64,000 bases of DNA from Taeniopygia guttata (taxonomy: Eukaryota > Chordata > Aves > Passeriformes > Estrildidae): contig NC_133030.1 in NCBI RefSeq assembly GCF_048771995.1, positions 15,219,501-15,283,500 of the forward strand, written 5' to 3'. Both the position numbers and the translations under genes were made by a program. This document shows positions 26,539-39,756 of this stretch, one piece after another. Each line of letters begins with the position of its first letter. The first letter of the stretch is position 1. The notes below the pieces were generated by a model that saw nothing but the letters and a program-made list of their open reading frames with translations, had not been told where the DNA came from and searched no databases.

Positions 26539-27873
26539 AGCTAGACTGATGCAAACAGACACTAAGACAACTGTAAGCTCTCTCTTTTCCTTCACATATA
26601 GCCTTTTATCCCAAGAATATAATTACTGCTTAACACAGTTTCTTCAGATATGCTTTCAGATGTGTCTCTACCACCTCTCCAGCAATATTTGATAGGGGGA
26701 CATTTCTAGAAGGCCATATTCAGTAGGAACTCAAAAGGTGAATAGATTATCTGTTAGGGACTGGGCATTGGTGGCTGAGCCATTCTTCTGACACTGATTT
26801 TTAGCCCTGTACACAGGGACACTCTCAAGTCAGCTCGTGGCAGGAGGTGTAACTCACTGTGCGCTGCACGGTTGGATTTGTAGTGATGGGTGGTATCAGC
26901 AAGTAATACAGATAATTCTGTCTCTCTGTGTAATCTAGTAAGACATTTCCAAAATTCATCAGAGAGGAGATGAGCAAACGGAAGGCAAAAGTACACTGTT
27001 AGATGGGAGAAAGGAAGAAACATGAGGCACATGAAATGCATTAGAAGCTGAATCAAAATCTTGTATCTTCTACTCCGACAGATATGAGGACATAATGGGA
27101 AACAAGGTTGCAGCCTTTCTGCTGCTGTGCCTAATTGAAGTCACAAAGGATGATGAAAGGTCAGACACAGTGTAAGCCTCTCATTTTTCATCTAGACTGA
27201 ATAGTTTCCAGTGTGCTGTATGCCCCCAGCTTTAGCCCTTCTACCCTACTTTATAGAGAGACTCTTCAGCCAGGAAAGAGATACCTCAGAATGCTTAAAC
27301 AGCCTTGGAGTGGCTGAAGTGTGATGAATTTCTAAAAATGGGGGGTTTTGGTCCCTTCACAGACAGCAGAGCTAATATACAGCAATGCAACCAAGCTCAG
27401 AGATTTCCTCAGACATTCCTTGTCCCATGTGACTCCAGGCACATCACAGTCTTAAATTCACAGGTAGACCCTTGCTTCTACGCCAGAAAAAGTCCATTTG
27501 CTCATGGGAGAGTGATTAGGGATTGCCATGTGTTTAACTAGCCTGGAAATTCCCCCAGTCCTCCTTGGAGTTTGTTATGAAACAGCAGAGAACTCAAACT
27601 AGAGCACAGTCCCAACCCCAGCATTAAAGGCCTGCAATGAGAACTTTCTGTCAGGTGCACCCTCACACCTTGGGTGACAGAGAGTGCTTCTGTCCCCAGG
27701 CTGTGACCATCAGCAGGACTGGAGATCACAGAGGGGCAGTACTGAGAACAGGTATCCAGGATAGGCAAAAACCACAATACATTGGAAAAAGAAGTGTATA
27801 TTTCTTATACAGATTACTCTTTCCAGGAAAATAAGTGTGCTTGCTACTAGAAATTTTCATTGTAGGCTACCAA

Positions 27874-28078
27874 GGGTTAAAAAGCATTTGAAAATCAGCT
27901 TCTATTGGACTATTTTGTTTGGCCAATATCTGACATGGGTTGTACTGAGCACGTTTTGCCACCTGGCCAATTTTTTTTCCTGCCAAGCTATTCACTCAGG
28001 CTTGTGGTGTGAAAAATAGATGTTTAATAGTCAATGAAGTACTATAGTGGGTAATAGTTTATAAATTTCCATGACTTA
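27874..28078 (+). repeat. Direct repeat copy 1 of an unidentified ~200 bp unit
   Basis: This block aligns with 29328-29524 in the same orientation. Shared stretches include ttttgtttggccaa, ttttgccacctggc, ggtgtgaaaa, tttaatagtca, gcactata-like sequence, gggtaatagttta and tttccatgac. Small indels separate the copies. It contains several TGCCA/TTGGC half-sites of the NFI type. It may be an old local duplication or two copies of an unrecognised element. Confidence 0.75.
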
Positions 28079-29327
28079 TTATGCTTAGCCTAAGTGACTG
28101 TTTATTAAGTGTATTTAAAGCCCCCCATCTCATTAACTTACAGGACTGGTGATTCCCTCCTCCCACCACTGCTGTTTTTAATGGAAAATATTCACACGTC
28201 TTTCTCCTAGGGCATGTGAAACAACCCTCTGGAAAAGAGACTGCCTGGATAAGAACAGGACATCATCCTTGGCTAGGTACAATGTGTTTATAATTTTTGG
28301 AAATAAAGTGAATCTGAAATATGAGATATGTATGTTGTGGACCAAAAAAAATCTATAAATATCCTTTGTAAAAAAATACAGCTGCCAATATCCCACCCTT
28401 CTCTGCTTTGGGTTCACAGTGAATGACATAGGCAGTTTTATCAATAAAGCATGTCTCATGTAAAAAAAATATTAAACCAGCAACTTAATTATGAAATACT
28501 GCCTTTATTTTCTTAATGGATTCCATGGTACTTCAGGGAAATATTACATACTAAGGTTAAATAAATTCTCTACTAACAAAAACCAGGCCCTGTCTCAACT
28601 TTAGAGATCTACTATTAGCTGTGCAATGGGAAGGTGAGTTTTTGTAGCAGGGAAAGACTGCTAATTATAAAATAATATGTTTTGTTCCCCTGTATTAACC
28701 TCCAGAATGAAAAAGGTCATTGCTTGCTCTTGATAAATTCTGTGAAATCTCTCAAAAGGATCCTGCTGACATCAATGAGATAAGTGTCCCTTTGTCATAT
28801 AAAATATTTTAGTAATGCTGTGTAAGTGAAAATCCAGATTAATTCCTGAGGTGATTCCAATGAAGCTACTAGGAACATAATAGAGTTAAGTTTGGTCATC
28901 TAACGTTTGTCTTCATGCTGTTTACATCAGTTTCTTGAAGGTCACTTGGAAGCTGAAGACAACCATGAGATAATGGCAGTAGGAAAAGAGAAATAGTTTT
29001 AACAGAAAGTGTTATGATAATGTGAAGGGTGGCTCTAATAAAGGTAAAGGAAGTTGTGCATAAAATCCCCTCTAGTAAAAATCATCTGAGAATACAGTTT
29101 TTCTAAGCTGGGATGTTAAGCTGACACAGATGTTACAGAGGAGCCCTTTCCATACAATCTCAGATGCCACGTCTGGAAACAGCCACGAACATCAGCTCAA
29201 CCTGCAACAGCGACGAGTGGAGCAAGAGCAGGGCCACCTGTGCTGCAGGGAGTGAGCAGCTCTCTCCTGGCCTGCTCCCAGGTACTTCCAAACAGCAGAT
29301 ATAAAATACGTGCCCCCAGTGTTGAAG

Positions 29328-29524
29328 GAGTTAATGTGACATTGCAAAATGAGCTTTGCTATTTGCTGTTTTGTTTGGCCAACAGCTGACACAAGCACAT
29401 TTTGCCACCTGGCTAATTTTGTGCTGCCAAGTTATTCATTCAGGCCAGTGGTGTGAAAAAGGAGGCATTTAATAGTCAACAGAGCACTATATAGGGTAAT
29501 AGTTTATGATTTTCCATGACTACT
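29328..29524 (+). repeat. Direct repeat copy 2 of the ~200 bp unit
   Basis: This is the partner of the block at 27874-28078, about 1.45 kb downstream in the same orientation. The TGCCACCTGGC core, the ttaatagtca segment and the gtaatagttta segment are retained. The sequence between the two copies shows no further matching units on inspection. Confidence 0.75.
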
Positions 29525-31280
29525 TAGATGCTGCTCAAATTATTCTTGATTGAGCAAATTATTCTTTTTTAAAATCATCCCATTCATTTATTTACCAATG
29601 ACTCTATCCCTTCTCTCCCGTGCACCATTTTTTTAAAGTGGGAACTATCAGCTATTTCCATGTTTGAGGGGATTTAGCCAAAGGAAAACTATGAGCATAT
29701 TATAGCTCAGATCACAACTTTGAAAGACCTTTTACCAAGATGTTAGAGGTTGCATAAAACTCCTTTCTGAGCTTTCCAGGGAGCCCTGCACAGGGGTCAG
29801 ATGAGCTGGAGAGAAACCCTGACATCTTGGTCCAGCAGATGAAAGTATTAATCCTCTCTGCCCCAAAGTTATTTTATTTTTACAGCAGGTGGTTGCTTGG
29901 TTGGTTGGTTTTCAAGATGAACCACAGGCTGATGGGCTCATTCCAGTGAGGTCACCTGCTAGCTGAAAACCCTTCAGCCTTTGCTGACAGGGAATCCTTG
30001 GCAAGGCTATCCAAGATTAGTGTTGGAACAGCAAATTCCTTCCTCAGGAGAGTCTACCTGTTAATAGTTGAGTTATTTATCCTGCAAGGCCCTGGTAAAG
30101 GTGCTTAGATGCATGCCAGAAACAGCATTTTTGCTTTTGTGTGTACTTCCTAAGGTGCTGGAAACAAGCAGGAGAGGTAATCCTCTGCCTGTCACAGCAA
30201 ACTCACAATGTCAATCTGTGTAAATTGATTTTCCAGACTTTGGCTTACCTGTGTTAAACCAAAGGGAGGAGGGCAGACCAAAGCATCCTGCTCTAGAGAT
30301 GCTTTAATTTTATTAAGCCTTAATGCCAGAAGTTGTCAGAGCAAAATAATGCACATTTTTGTGAGCTTACCTGATGTCACATACTTTAGAAAAATGCTGG
30401 TGTTAATACTCATTGTATGACTTAATTGGTTTGATAGAGAATAGCAGCACAAGCATAGAAAGATGCTTGTTATGTAGGTCTTCATGTTGTTTCAAAGTCT
30501 TTATTATTATGACAGCAAAGTCTTGTTCATTAAAGTTTCACAATCCATTTTCATTAGGATGAAACTGATTCTGTAAATGAACAGTTGCTCTGAAAAATCA
30601 AACCCTTGCAGCTATCACAGGGGAGGTACAAAGTCTGTATTAATTATCAGGAATATGGTGTCGATCGAAGATGTTAATTGCCCTGATGGTTAGTTATTTG
30701 GGGAATTGCCATGCATTTCATGCAGGGATAATAAAAATGAATTTTTAAACAAAGAGATCTTAAAATAATATATAATCTGTAGAGAATACCAACATCAAAG
30801 GCTTATCTCAAAGCTTTGAATTTTATCTTTGTGGTCCAAAATGTTAAAGATGAACTGAGCAATATTTCAGCTGGTTCAAGTTTGTGAGAGGAAAACAAAA
30901 CAAGAGTTAATTAACTGTTATTACAAACCTTTTCAACTTTAATTTGACTTTCAAATATTAGCATTTATCTATGAACTATGCTTCTGGGTTTGACAAATTA
31001 GCTTTCACAGAACAAGTTTAATTAGGCTTCATTGTGCTTTTATGTCACTTTGCACAGTTCCAGACAATGAATGGATTAACTTACTAAAAGTCATATGTTT
31101 AAAAGAATTTCTTGAATGCTAAAAAGGTTGACAAAGTTGCAGAGCTTTACCAGCCAAATGCAGAAAAGATGCATCCTGTTTAGCATGATAACACACATTC
31201 TTTGCAGAGAACAGCTGGTGCTGACACACACAACCCTGCCTGGCTGCTCTCAGCACCCACAGGCTATGTCACCACCCCCT

Positions 31281-31310
31281 TCCCATCCCATCCCATCCCA
31301 TCCCATCCCA
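31281..31310. repeat. (TCCCA)6 pentanucleotide microsatellite
   Basis: Six perfect copies of TCCCA in tandem. The open frames that cross it (reading S-H-P-I-P repeats) are a by-product of the repeat. Confidence 0.9.
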
Positions 31311-31533
31311 CCCTGGGAAAGTCTGGAGTGTATGTTTACTACCAAAGCCTGATACCTGTGAAAGACAGGAAAGGGGAGAGCTACAGGTGCATGTGACATG
31401 ACTAAGCATGCTGGTTCTCTAGCTGAAATAAAATAATCTCAGTGTGAATTTGTATTTCTGCTTTAATTTTTGATATTTTTTTTGGCAGTTGTATTAGGAC
31501 AGTTCCATATTTATGCCATACATATGAGAGATC

Positions 31534-31552
31534 AAAAAAAAAAAAAAAAAAA
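31534..31552. repeat. Poly(A) tract, 19 bases
   Basis: A homopolymer run with no recognised retroposon body attached. Confidence 0.85.
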
Positions 31553-34500
31553 GGAGTGAAAAGTAACTGTGAGACTGAAGCAATAGGAAACTGATTTTTC
31601 TCAACATATTCACAGGAGAGCATTGTAGAAGAGTATAAATAAATGTGAAATTGAGAAACGTTGTTGCTCTCCTTCACAAAGGGATGTGTCACTTTAGAAC
31701 TCACTAAATACAGATTTGGTATTACAGTAGATACTGTCTACAGGAGAGCTTTTTTTTGTAGCTGGGTTATTAGCCCTTTTTCTGTTTTTTTCTGACTTCT
31801 CATCCTTTTCTCTAGCCACACATGTGCTTCTCTGTCCTGTGGTGTTAATCTGCTTTTGTCTAGACAAGCTAGAACAGTCAGGAGACCCTGAAGAGATCTA
31901 AGAGGTGATGTGGTGAAAATTGTGCTTGAGAACAGAAAGCCATGGTAATCTGTTTTGTGGAGAGAAAGAAGAACAGAATTCTTTTGGAGATTGAGCACTG
32001 TATCAGACTAAAGAACAGATTTGTGATGGCTGCATGTAGGGAGGCAGAAATAAATGCTTTTAGAGGCTGACAATGCTGAAGCAGAAGCACATTTGTGCAT
32101 GTCTGCCTATCCCAAATCACATTGCCCTATCCTGGTGACCAGTAAAATTTAGGATAACATCAAACTGTACTAACTCATGGCTGGCTGACTGCCTGCAGAT
32201 TCTTCCAGGAGTGATACTGCACCAGTCAGGACTTTTACACTAAACATTTTCTGAATTCCACGGTCAAGAAAAGCCAGTGCTTATGTATTGATTTATTAGC
32301 TTAATGCCAGTTAAGGATTCTCTCCATGCAGGAGCTTGGGAAGCCCTACTGGTTTCCTCACTGCTGAGGGTGTGTCCTGTTAGATTTTGAATGAGCGCTG
32401 CGACACTGTGCAATACTTTGGCATGCCCACTTTGTTTGATAAACAAGAAGAAAAGTCATATGTGAGAAAGTAACAAAAAAAAAGAATTTAGGAGGATAAC
32501 AAGGACAAAATAAAGAAGCAGTGTGATGGACAAAGCCAGAGGCAACAAGGAAGCCATATTAAGCAGCAGTGAAAACCAAACAAAACTGGAAACATTGCAG
32601 AAGGGAGAAGAAATGAGTCAAAAAATACATTGCAGTGCGGTGATAGCAAGCTGACATGAAACCTAAGAAACAAGCAACAAGCATCAGGCTGCCACTTAAA
32701 CCCCACTAGGCAGCAAGATGAAATAATGCTGTAATGACCATTTTGTAAAGAGTCCTTTAGATTTAGGAGAGAGAGGCAGTTCTAGCACTAGCAGCACACT
32801 ATAAGTTGGACATTTCCTTCCCTCCCTTCAGTCTGGCAAGTCCCAGTTACTCTGTTTTTCTGTATGCTCATTATTGGAATTTTCCAGTAACTTTGCACAA
32901 TTCATATAAATATATAATGCAGAACTCTGGCTGAAACCAAGGAAGTAAGAAAGTAGCGGGAATATACAATATGCTCTTATACGTAAAACCCCCATTCCCC
33001 TTATCAGAATTTATGAGTGTTCAAGAAGGAAAGGCCCACACTAAACACCTTTAACATTATCTTATGTTTTCCTAAAGTTCTACTAAAAGTAAAGATAAAA
33101 TCTATAAGGTTATATGTATAAGAACTGATTGGAAAGTAGAAGAACAGTTTATGGAATACTATAAAATATTTGACATAATTTCTGTTTTATGAAGTTGAAA
33201 AATTCATACTGTTTTCAAAACACAGTCACTGTTTTACAAATCAATTTTTTTCCCAGTGGCTCATATTTTTCCCTTTTAGTACTGAGTCCATTAAAATCCA
33301 TACTGTCTACACATGCATACTTCCAACTTTCCTCCTGCTTTCAGTCTCTCTTTTCTGCTTCAGCTACATTGGGAAAGTTATAATAAATAATATTTTAAAA
33401 ATCCCCTTCTTTTGTAAGCCCAAGACATAAAGAATACTTTATTTCCAGAGTACAAATTTACATGAGACTAAGCACCTTATTCTGCTAAAGAGCTTTGACA
33501 TACAAGAATCTTATATGTACTATCTAGGTCTGAAAATAACTTTTAGTTCTCTGTTTCTTACTTATCCTGATTGATTCCAATGAGAGTTTTCTGAATAAAA
33601 GTAGTTTAGAATATTAAGTAAGGATTTCAGGATTTGGTGTGCTTACATTGAAGTCCCCAGTGCTGGAAAGGTTTATACATTTCCTTTAAATGTGTGCACT
33701 GTAAGTGTGTCCTTTGAAGTCAGTGGGACAAATCCTCAGCTGATATCGATTGCTACTCTTCCAGTGTTTTCAGTGAAGTGATAACATTTATTGTAGCTGA
33801 AGACATATCCCATAGAGACTGAATGCTATTGTAAAGTTGCATGCTTAGAAGCTTTTTCCACATTTACCCCCAGACTATTTCCTCTCTGTTCTCAGAACCG
33901 TCAAGCAGCCTTTTATAGTATTTCATTTCACTGGAGTGCTGACACGAGTTCCATTTCAGTGATGGAAGAGAATCCTATACTTCTGTGCAGCATAAAATGT
34001 TATAAACAAAAGGCAAGTGATAAATTGGACCCACACAGTATGCTTTACTTACATATTTTCTGTGTATACAGTGTGCTGCCTGTGCTGCTATGGCATTCTT
34101 TCAGGTATGGTTTTCATATGTGAAAAGATTGTACGTGTTGTGTCATTTTTCACTCTCTTGAATTGTACATGGGTTCTGCAAAAATGTGGTCATTGAATTC
34201 TTTCATTTTTGTTTCCTGTCAAAAGGTGAAATCAAGCAGGACTTTTTGTCCATTTGCCACGTGTGACAAAAAGGACGATTTATACTCCCAATTTATGGCT
34301 GTGCAGTCCCTTCTCTTGATTCAAGTGTTAGGTGGATTTTAGAATGTGTTGATCTGAAACTGCCCTCTGACACCTCCCCATATATTCTCTTGCAGCTTCT
34401 TGTATGCTCATACTGAGCCCAGTGGAGCTTGGCTGTATGTAAGGCCACAGCCTACAGGTTTTTTATGGCTTATTATTGAAGTTTCTCCAGTCCTCTGGTT

Positions 34501-36963
34501 TCTGTGCCTATGGTGGCATCAAAATGACTCCTTAGGCTGATATTCACAGGTTTGTAGATAGACCCTAGAAATACCTTTGGAGTGGAACAAAAAGAAAGAC
34601 ATGAAGCTGTTTTTCCAGATAGGCTCTTTCAGAAGATAGGATGAAGCATAAGGGTTGGTACTGGGGACAGTTGTTGGTTTTTTAAAGATAACCATCTCCA
34701 TAATAAAAATATGAAAATTTGGATTTAAACCCTTCCATACTGAAAATCTTGATGGATGAACTTTGGAAAAAACTTCAGCTGTGTGTGAGGCAATTGGGAA
34801 AAGGCAAGATCATCAGACTTAGCCAAATCATTTTGACATGGCAGTCCTTGGATAACCAGAACATGAACCTAAGGCTCAGTATAAGACTTTTATTGCTGAA
34901 TCAGGGAGTATAAGTATTTTCACACTTCTTTTCTGGAAAACACAAAAAAACCCCTTGGGTAATTAGAAACAGTAGCCTTACTTGTAGACTCAGCAGTATA
35001 TGAAGTCTACAGCTACCTTTTTGTCCAAAACATGCTTCCCAGAACCCAGAAGACGTGGCCCAGGGCCAAAACCCCTAACCACCCTTACTCAAGGTCTCTT
35101 GCTGTGGGAAGAATGTGTGCCTCTTACTTCTGAGGTAGCAACAAATGGGACTGTGGGTCAGCTTCAAATACCAAGTCGAGTGGGGTCCAGTTACCTTCAT
35201 CCAGAAACTGATCTGCTGGCTGAAAATGGGCATGATAAAAGGGGGTAAACACAGATTCTCATATTTTAGGGGGAGGAGGGTGAATTATTCCCCCAATTTG
35301 TGTGAAATATAAAGAATAGGAAGATGTATCCTTTGGAGATATTAATTCCTAACAAATGTGCCACTGCAAGAACTTTAGGAGGTATTTATTCTACATAGAT
35401 AATCTGTTAGCAAATAGTGCACTTTGCTCACCGTAACCCATTGTTACTGCAGATTTCACAGGTAGATTGTCACCCATTTGCTGAGTGGTTTTGTGCAATC
35501 TCTAAATCATTGCAGGCCATCTATTTGAAAAGTGTTAGTGGAGGAAGCATAATGTGCTTTCATGGTAATGTAAAATGCATTAGAAATGAATTGCATGATG
35601 CTTACCTCTCAAATTACAGAAAAGACAATGACACCCATATATGCGAATGCAAATTATATATAAAAATATCACAGATGAATCCCTGAGCTGTAACACTTGT
35701 TCATTTCTATAAATATTAACACATCAGGATTTATTTTGACATACCACTAAGATAAGTGCTAGAACTGACAATAATAATGTATAATTTATGTCCTCCATAT
35801 TACCTTAACATCACTGTGCTTACATTATTGCATAAATTAATTTAATGTTTCTGACATGCAGCAGATTATTCAAGCATTTGTTCTTTTGTCTTCTACTGGT
35901 TTCTGTTGCTGTTTTCCAAATTACAGAATATTATTATACTCTAATGTTTATTTTATGGTACATACAATTCATAAAGTCACTTTAAAGTTCTGAAAGCTTT
36001 TATTTAGCACTCAGATAAACATGTGTTGTTATATGATGTGGAAAGAGCATTAAAGCTTTTGTATATTAAATAACTTTATGCTTGTGATGCAAATTGACAA
36101 TAGCTGAGAAGTGCAAAGCTCAGGAGAAATTGAATCTGCAGCCTGTACTTTTAAGATACTTGGGGAATATATGGTTGCTACTGCGGGTGTGTCTCATGTG
36201 AGAATCTCTCGCAAATGCATGTAAAAAGTCCTAGATTTATCAAAAAATCTCTTGGTATCTGTTGGTCTGAACTACAGGTCTGCCCTTACCTGTCCCATGT
36301 GATAAGCTATGTGTAATCAAGTATGCATTTTCACATGGCCGAAAAACATAAAATGATGAACTGCTGAACTTGAGGCTAGAAATCATCTTTTCGTTTTACC
36401 CCCCCCCGAAAAGGCATGCAGTTTTTTTTTTCTTTAAGTTAGAAATAAATATCTAAGAATTGATAAATCAGCACATTAATTTCTTTGCACTTAATAGAAT
36501 TGAAAACTTCCCTATTAAAAAAAAAATACCCAAAAAACCAAACCAAATCACACAACAGTAGCATATGTTGAACTTCCTCAAACAGTTTTGACAATACGTA
36601 ATTGTAAGCATTTAAAACACTGAATAACTGTTACTTGGTAGCAGTTGTGCATCTTCCATCTTCACCAAGTCTGGAGAAAAGAAAGTGTGATAAAGCCAAG
36701 CTGTTCACAGCCCAGCCCAGGCCAGTAGCCTGGAGAATTCTGAGTGGAGGATTCCCAAGCTGAACCTCTGTGACTCTCTCAGTGCCCTTTTCCTGGGGCT
36801 AAAGGAAACACAGCATCACATTTTCCTGTAAGAGCTCCAGGGTCTGGAGGGCAAGATACACATAGCACACTAGCACACTGTGTTTTTTCCTGGTAGATTT
36901 TATTAGATGTTTTCCCTTGGTTTTTAAGTCTTCAAGGCTACATAAGCACTGCTTGTTAGCATT

Positions 36964-36989
36964 AAAAAAAAAAAAAAAAAAAAAAAAAA
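36964..36989. repeat. Poly(A) tract, 26 bases
   Basis: A homopolymer run lying about 28 bases to the left of the interspersed repeat copy that starts near 37018. It might mark one end of that insertion, but the other copy (near 42.8 kb) has no matching tract. Confidence 0.85.
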
Positions 36990-37017
36990 GTTGAAAAAAT
37001 CAAACAGGGGAACTGGT

Positions 37018-37553
37018 GTTAATAACCGCCAAAATGAATAAAAGTTTTGCAATGCCAATGCTAAATAGCAAATTACTGGAGGCATTGCAGGCTTGTTTCT
37101 TGTGCTTGTTTACTGCTTTTTTTTGGATATTAAATAACTGTGGGGCTTCTCTGAAAAAACACTGCAGAAAGGCAGAGCTAAGGTCAAAATTACATGTCAG
37201 CAGTTTGAAAGAGGCAGATGTAATATATGAATATTGTAATAAACAAAAATCAAACAATGCAATCACTGGAAACACCCACTGAAGAGTTGGACATGTGAAA
37301 TTCCATTGCAGCAATCAATTTGGAGGCACCTGATCTTCAAGGTGGAATCCATCACCCTAAATTATACCTCTGGGTAATGACTAAGGAAAGTCAATTTTCT
37401 CAAACAAAAATACAGTCTTCAAAATAACTGCATTCTGTGCAGGGAGCTGCTGAAGCCATGGAAGGGTGTTGCTCTCATTCTGCAGCTATTGCAGTGTGAA
37501 GTGCCAGGAGATGGGGAGAGGCTTCCATCCATGGGGATCCCCTTTGCAGAGTG
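37018..37553 (+). repeat. Unidentified interspersed repeat, copy A
   Basis: Copy A is an inverted match to 42356-42796. The best-matching part is 37227-37553, containing gttggacatgtgaaattcc, cacctgatcttcaaggtgg, agggagctgctgaagccatg and catggggatcccctttgcag. By eye the two copies are above 90% identical over about 300 bases. A short second match (taataaccgcc at about 37019) recurs at the far end of the other copy, while 37036-37226 is present only here. Short frames in the two copies translate alike only because of this shared DNA. The family is not recognised; an LTR or a DNA element are both possible. Confidence 0.75.
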
Positions 37554-37782
37554 GTGACTTCAGCTGCCTTTCAGGATAAGCGCAGCCTCGCTGAGGGGCT
37601 AGCTCTCCTTGCCAGTTCACATGCAGATGATGTGTAAACACCTTGCTCATCTCCTGGGAGATTATCCTAGTCATGGTGATAAAAATTGCAAGGTCAGGGC
37701 AAGCGTTATGCCGTCATCTCTGTGCCCCAGTGGCAAAAAGGATGCAAGGCGCTTGGCATCAGAGCTGAATTCTTTATCTTTT

Positions 37783-37862
37783 ATACTTTATTCCTTATTT
37801 GATACTTACTTTATTCTTTATTTCTTTATGTTTTTCATACTTTATTTATTCTTTATTTCTGA
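37783..37862. repeat. Degenerate CTTTAT-rich tandem tract
   Basis: Imperfect tandem units of the form ACTTTATT / TTCTTTATTT are repeated about ten times. It is low-complexity sequence. Confidence 0.7.
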
Positions 37863-39580
37863 GGAAAAGAATCTCCTCAGAAATTCTTTATGAGATTTCT
37901 GAAGTTGAATTTGATCTCTTAAGGATCAATTTTGTGAATTACCTACAATGACATATCTGAGATAGGAGGAAAAAATTTTTTTCTGAATTGCCATTTTTTA
38001 GCTACTTGATATATTTTCAAATCTCACTCAAGACTTTTACTCTTTATCAATGAAACTTATTGCTTTTATTTGTTTGAGGACATCAGCAACTAAGGCATTA
38101 GTTTGCTGTGCTGAGAGACTCTAACAAAGCAACATTTTGAGCATGTTTGCAGAGCAACTCTAAAGCTGCTGAGTATGGGAGCCTCTTTGGAGATGCTGGC
38201 TATGCCACTCTCAATGGTGGGTGACATAGAACAAAGTGCCCTGCTGGAATTTAATTGCTGCCTGTGTATTTGTGTATGAAACCAAACTCAAAAACAAGCG
38301 TTCCTCAAAGGATGCTAGGAATTATAGTTTCACACTGCTATGGTTATCAAAAGTTCATGTTAAATAACATATTTACACGGGTCAGATTAAATCACAAGAA
38401 AGAACATAACAGTTTTTTAAAAGGTGGTGTATTTTGTGGTTGTTTAAATCAGCTAAATATAGAAGCATTAAAAGTAATATTTCAAGGAAAAACATTCAAT
38501 GTATCATGTTTTCCTGCTGTCAAATGCTTGAGATGTTGAAATCTCCTTTTAAGACAGCTTCCCATTTTCACTAGAGTCTGCTCTTAGTAGTGGTAGAAAA
38601 CAGAATATTCCCACTTTTTTGGACTTATTTTGCTGTAAAATAATCCCTTACTTTACAGTTGGTCTTTCTCCCTTACCAGCAGGAATAGTACCGTGGTGGT
38701 TTTTTTTTAACTGAAGGTTAATGACAGAGGAGTTATTGAAAAATCAAAATACTGTTCTGCAGGAACTTATGTAGAGCAACTCCTTCAGATTTTTAGTGAT
38801 GAAGAGACACAGGGGAAATTATATTCTGTATCATCCAACTACAAAAGTTGCACTCTGACTAGAGCAGAATATTGTGTTAAATGTGCAGGGGGGGCAGTGC
38901 TGCCTGATATTTGATGCAGGAGCCAAAATTGTTTCCCACAGAAAAAGGAAAGATCCCAGTTTGAAAGAGGACTACAAGCTGGAAGCAATAATGCTTGAGA
39001 AAGACAGAAAAGCTGAATAAGGGTGTGTAGGTGGCAGTAGATCAGCACTTTCAGCAGCATATAAGAAATGCCATGCTGCAGGTGTCCTTTAGGATGAGAG
39101 ACAGACAGCTGTGCAAAGACCATAACTAGGTGATGGAGATGCAACTGATAGCAATTTTTATCACAGGTATCAGCTGAAATCTGAGCTGAGAAACATAAAG
39201 ATGTTTCATTATTTCAAGATAATTCATGGAGAATTAAGGGAATGGGGTGAAAGTGATGTGATGTGCTTGAAGTTGCCAGAGGGAGAGGTGGTAATAGGAT
39301 AATTTTACTTCTAAATTAGTTAGTGCTCTGTGTTAGCCCTACAGCAAGGAGTCAGGACAAGAAAGAAAGGAGAGAAAAAAGGAGTGAGCTTCATGGCCCT
39401 GGAAAGCAGCATTGGAGGAGCCAGGTAACTCTTTTATTTGGTTCTTTCATTGTTATATTGCCATGGTTGCAATATCAGCCCAAGGTGCTGACAAACCAGT
39501 GTTCTGCTGAGACTGAGAGCGTGCCCATGCTCGGAAGGCAGCTCTGTAAATGTCTCTAACTCACTGATCCTGAGTCTGGA
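37863..39580. other. Intergenic, no gene recognised
   Basis: AT-rich noncoding DNA. The short open frames have no recognisable features. Confidence 0.5.
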
Positions 39581-39583
39581 CGC

Positions 39584-39756
39584 AGCTGTACTGGCAAAAC
39601 TAACTCCCAAGAGAGAAATTAGCTATGCTGGCAAAAGTTCAACTTTGCCAGTAAAACCACATCTATGTTAGGGCCTTTTGCCAGCACAGCTGTGCTGGTT
39701 GCAAATCCCATGTCCTCACACCCCTGACTTTCTGCTAGCAAAAGTTTAGTGTAAGA
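39584..39756. mobile_element. Degenerate MITE-like DNA element
   Basis: Short inverted motifs of one kind recur: tactggcaaaa (about 39590), tgctggcaaaagttc (39628), aactttgccagta (39641), ccttttgccagcacagctg (39674) and gctagcaaaagtttagtgta (39734). The centre can fold as a near-perfect hairpin, and cctcacacccctgac precedes the last unit. These words resemble an old nonautonomous DNA transposon family that I have seen in turtle, crocodile and other amniote genomes, but I cannot name it with confidence. The ends and target duplication are not clear, as expected for an ancient copy. Confidence 0.55.

Larger units (their letters stand above)
20880..27870. other. Intergenic desert, no gene recognised
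   Basis: Noncoding AT-rich DNA with homopolymer tracts, including a pyrimidine-rich stretch at about 22796-22866 containing 21 T. Several short frames are open only because of such tracts. No CR1, LTR, RNA gene or exon pattern was recognised. Confidence 0.5.
29525..36963. other. Intergenic desert, no gene recognised
   Basis: Noncoding DNA with scattered simple tracts. The segment around 30640-31070 has dense homeodomain-like TAATTA/TTAATTA motifs and looks like a possible conserved element. No coding gene, RNA gene or recognisable transposon was found. Confidence 0.5.

Noticed and set aside
31116..31396. Proline/histidine repeat frames on +
   Set aside because: They are created by the TCCCA microsatellite.
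37000..37314. Frame on - sharing a protein segment with a frame on + at 42599-42838
   Set aside because: The shared translation results from the inverted interspersed repeat. Neither frame has codon-level conservation or a known domain.
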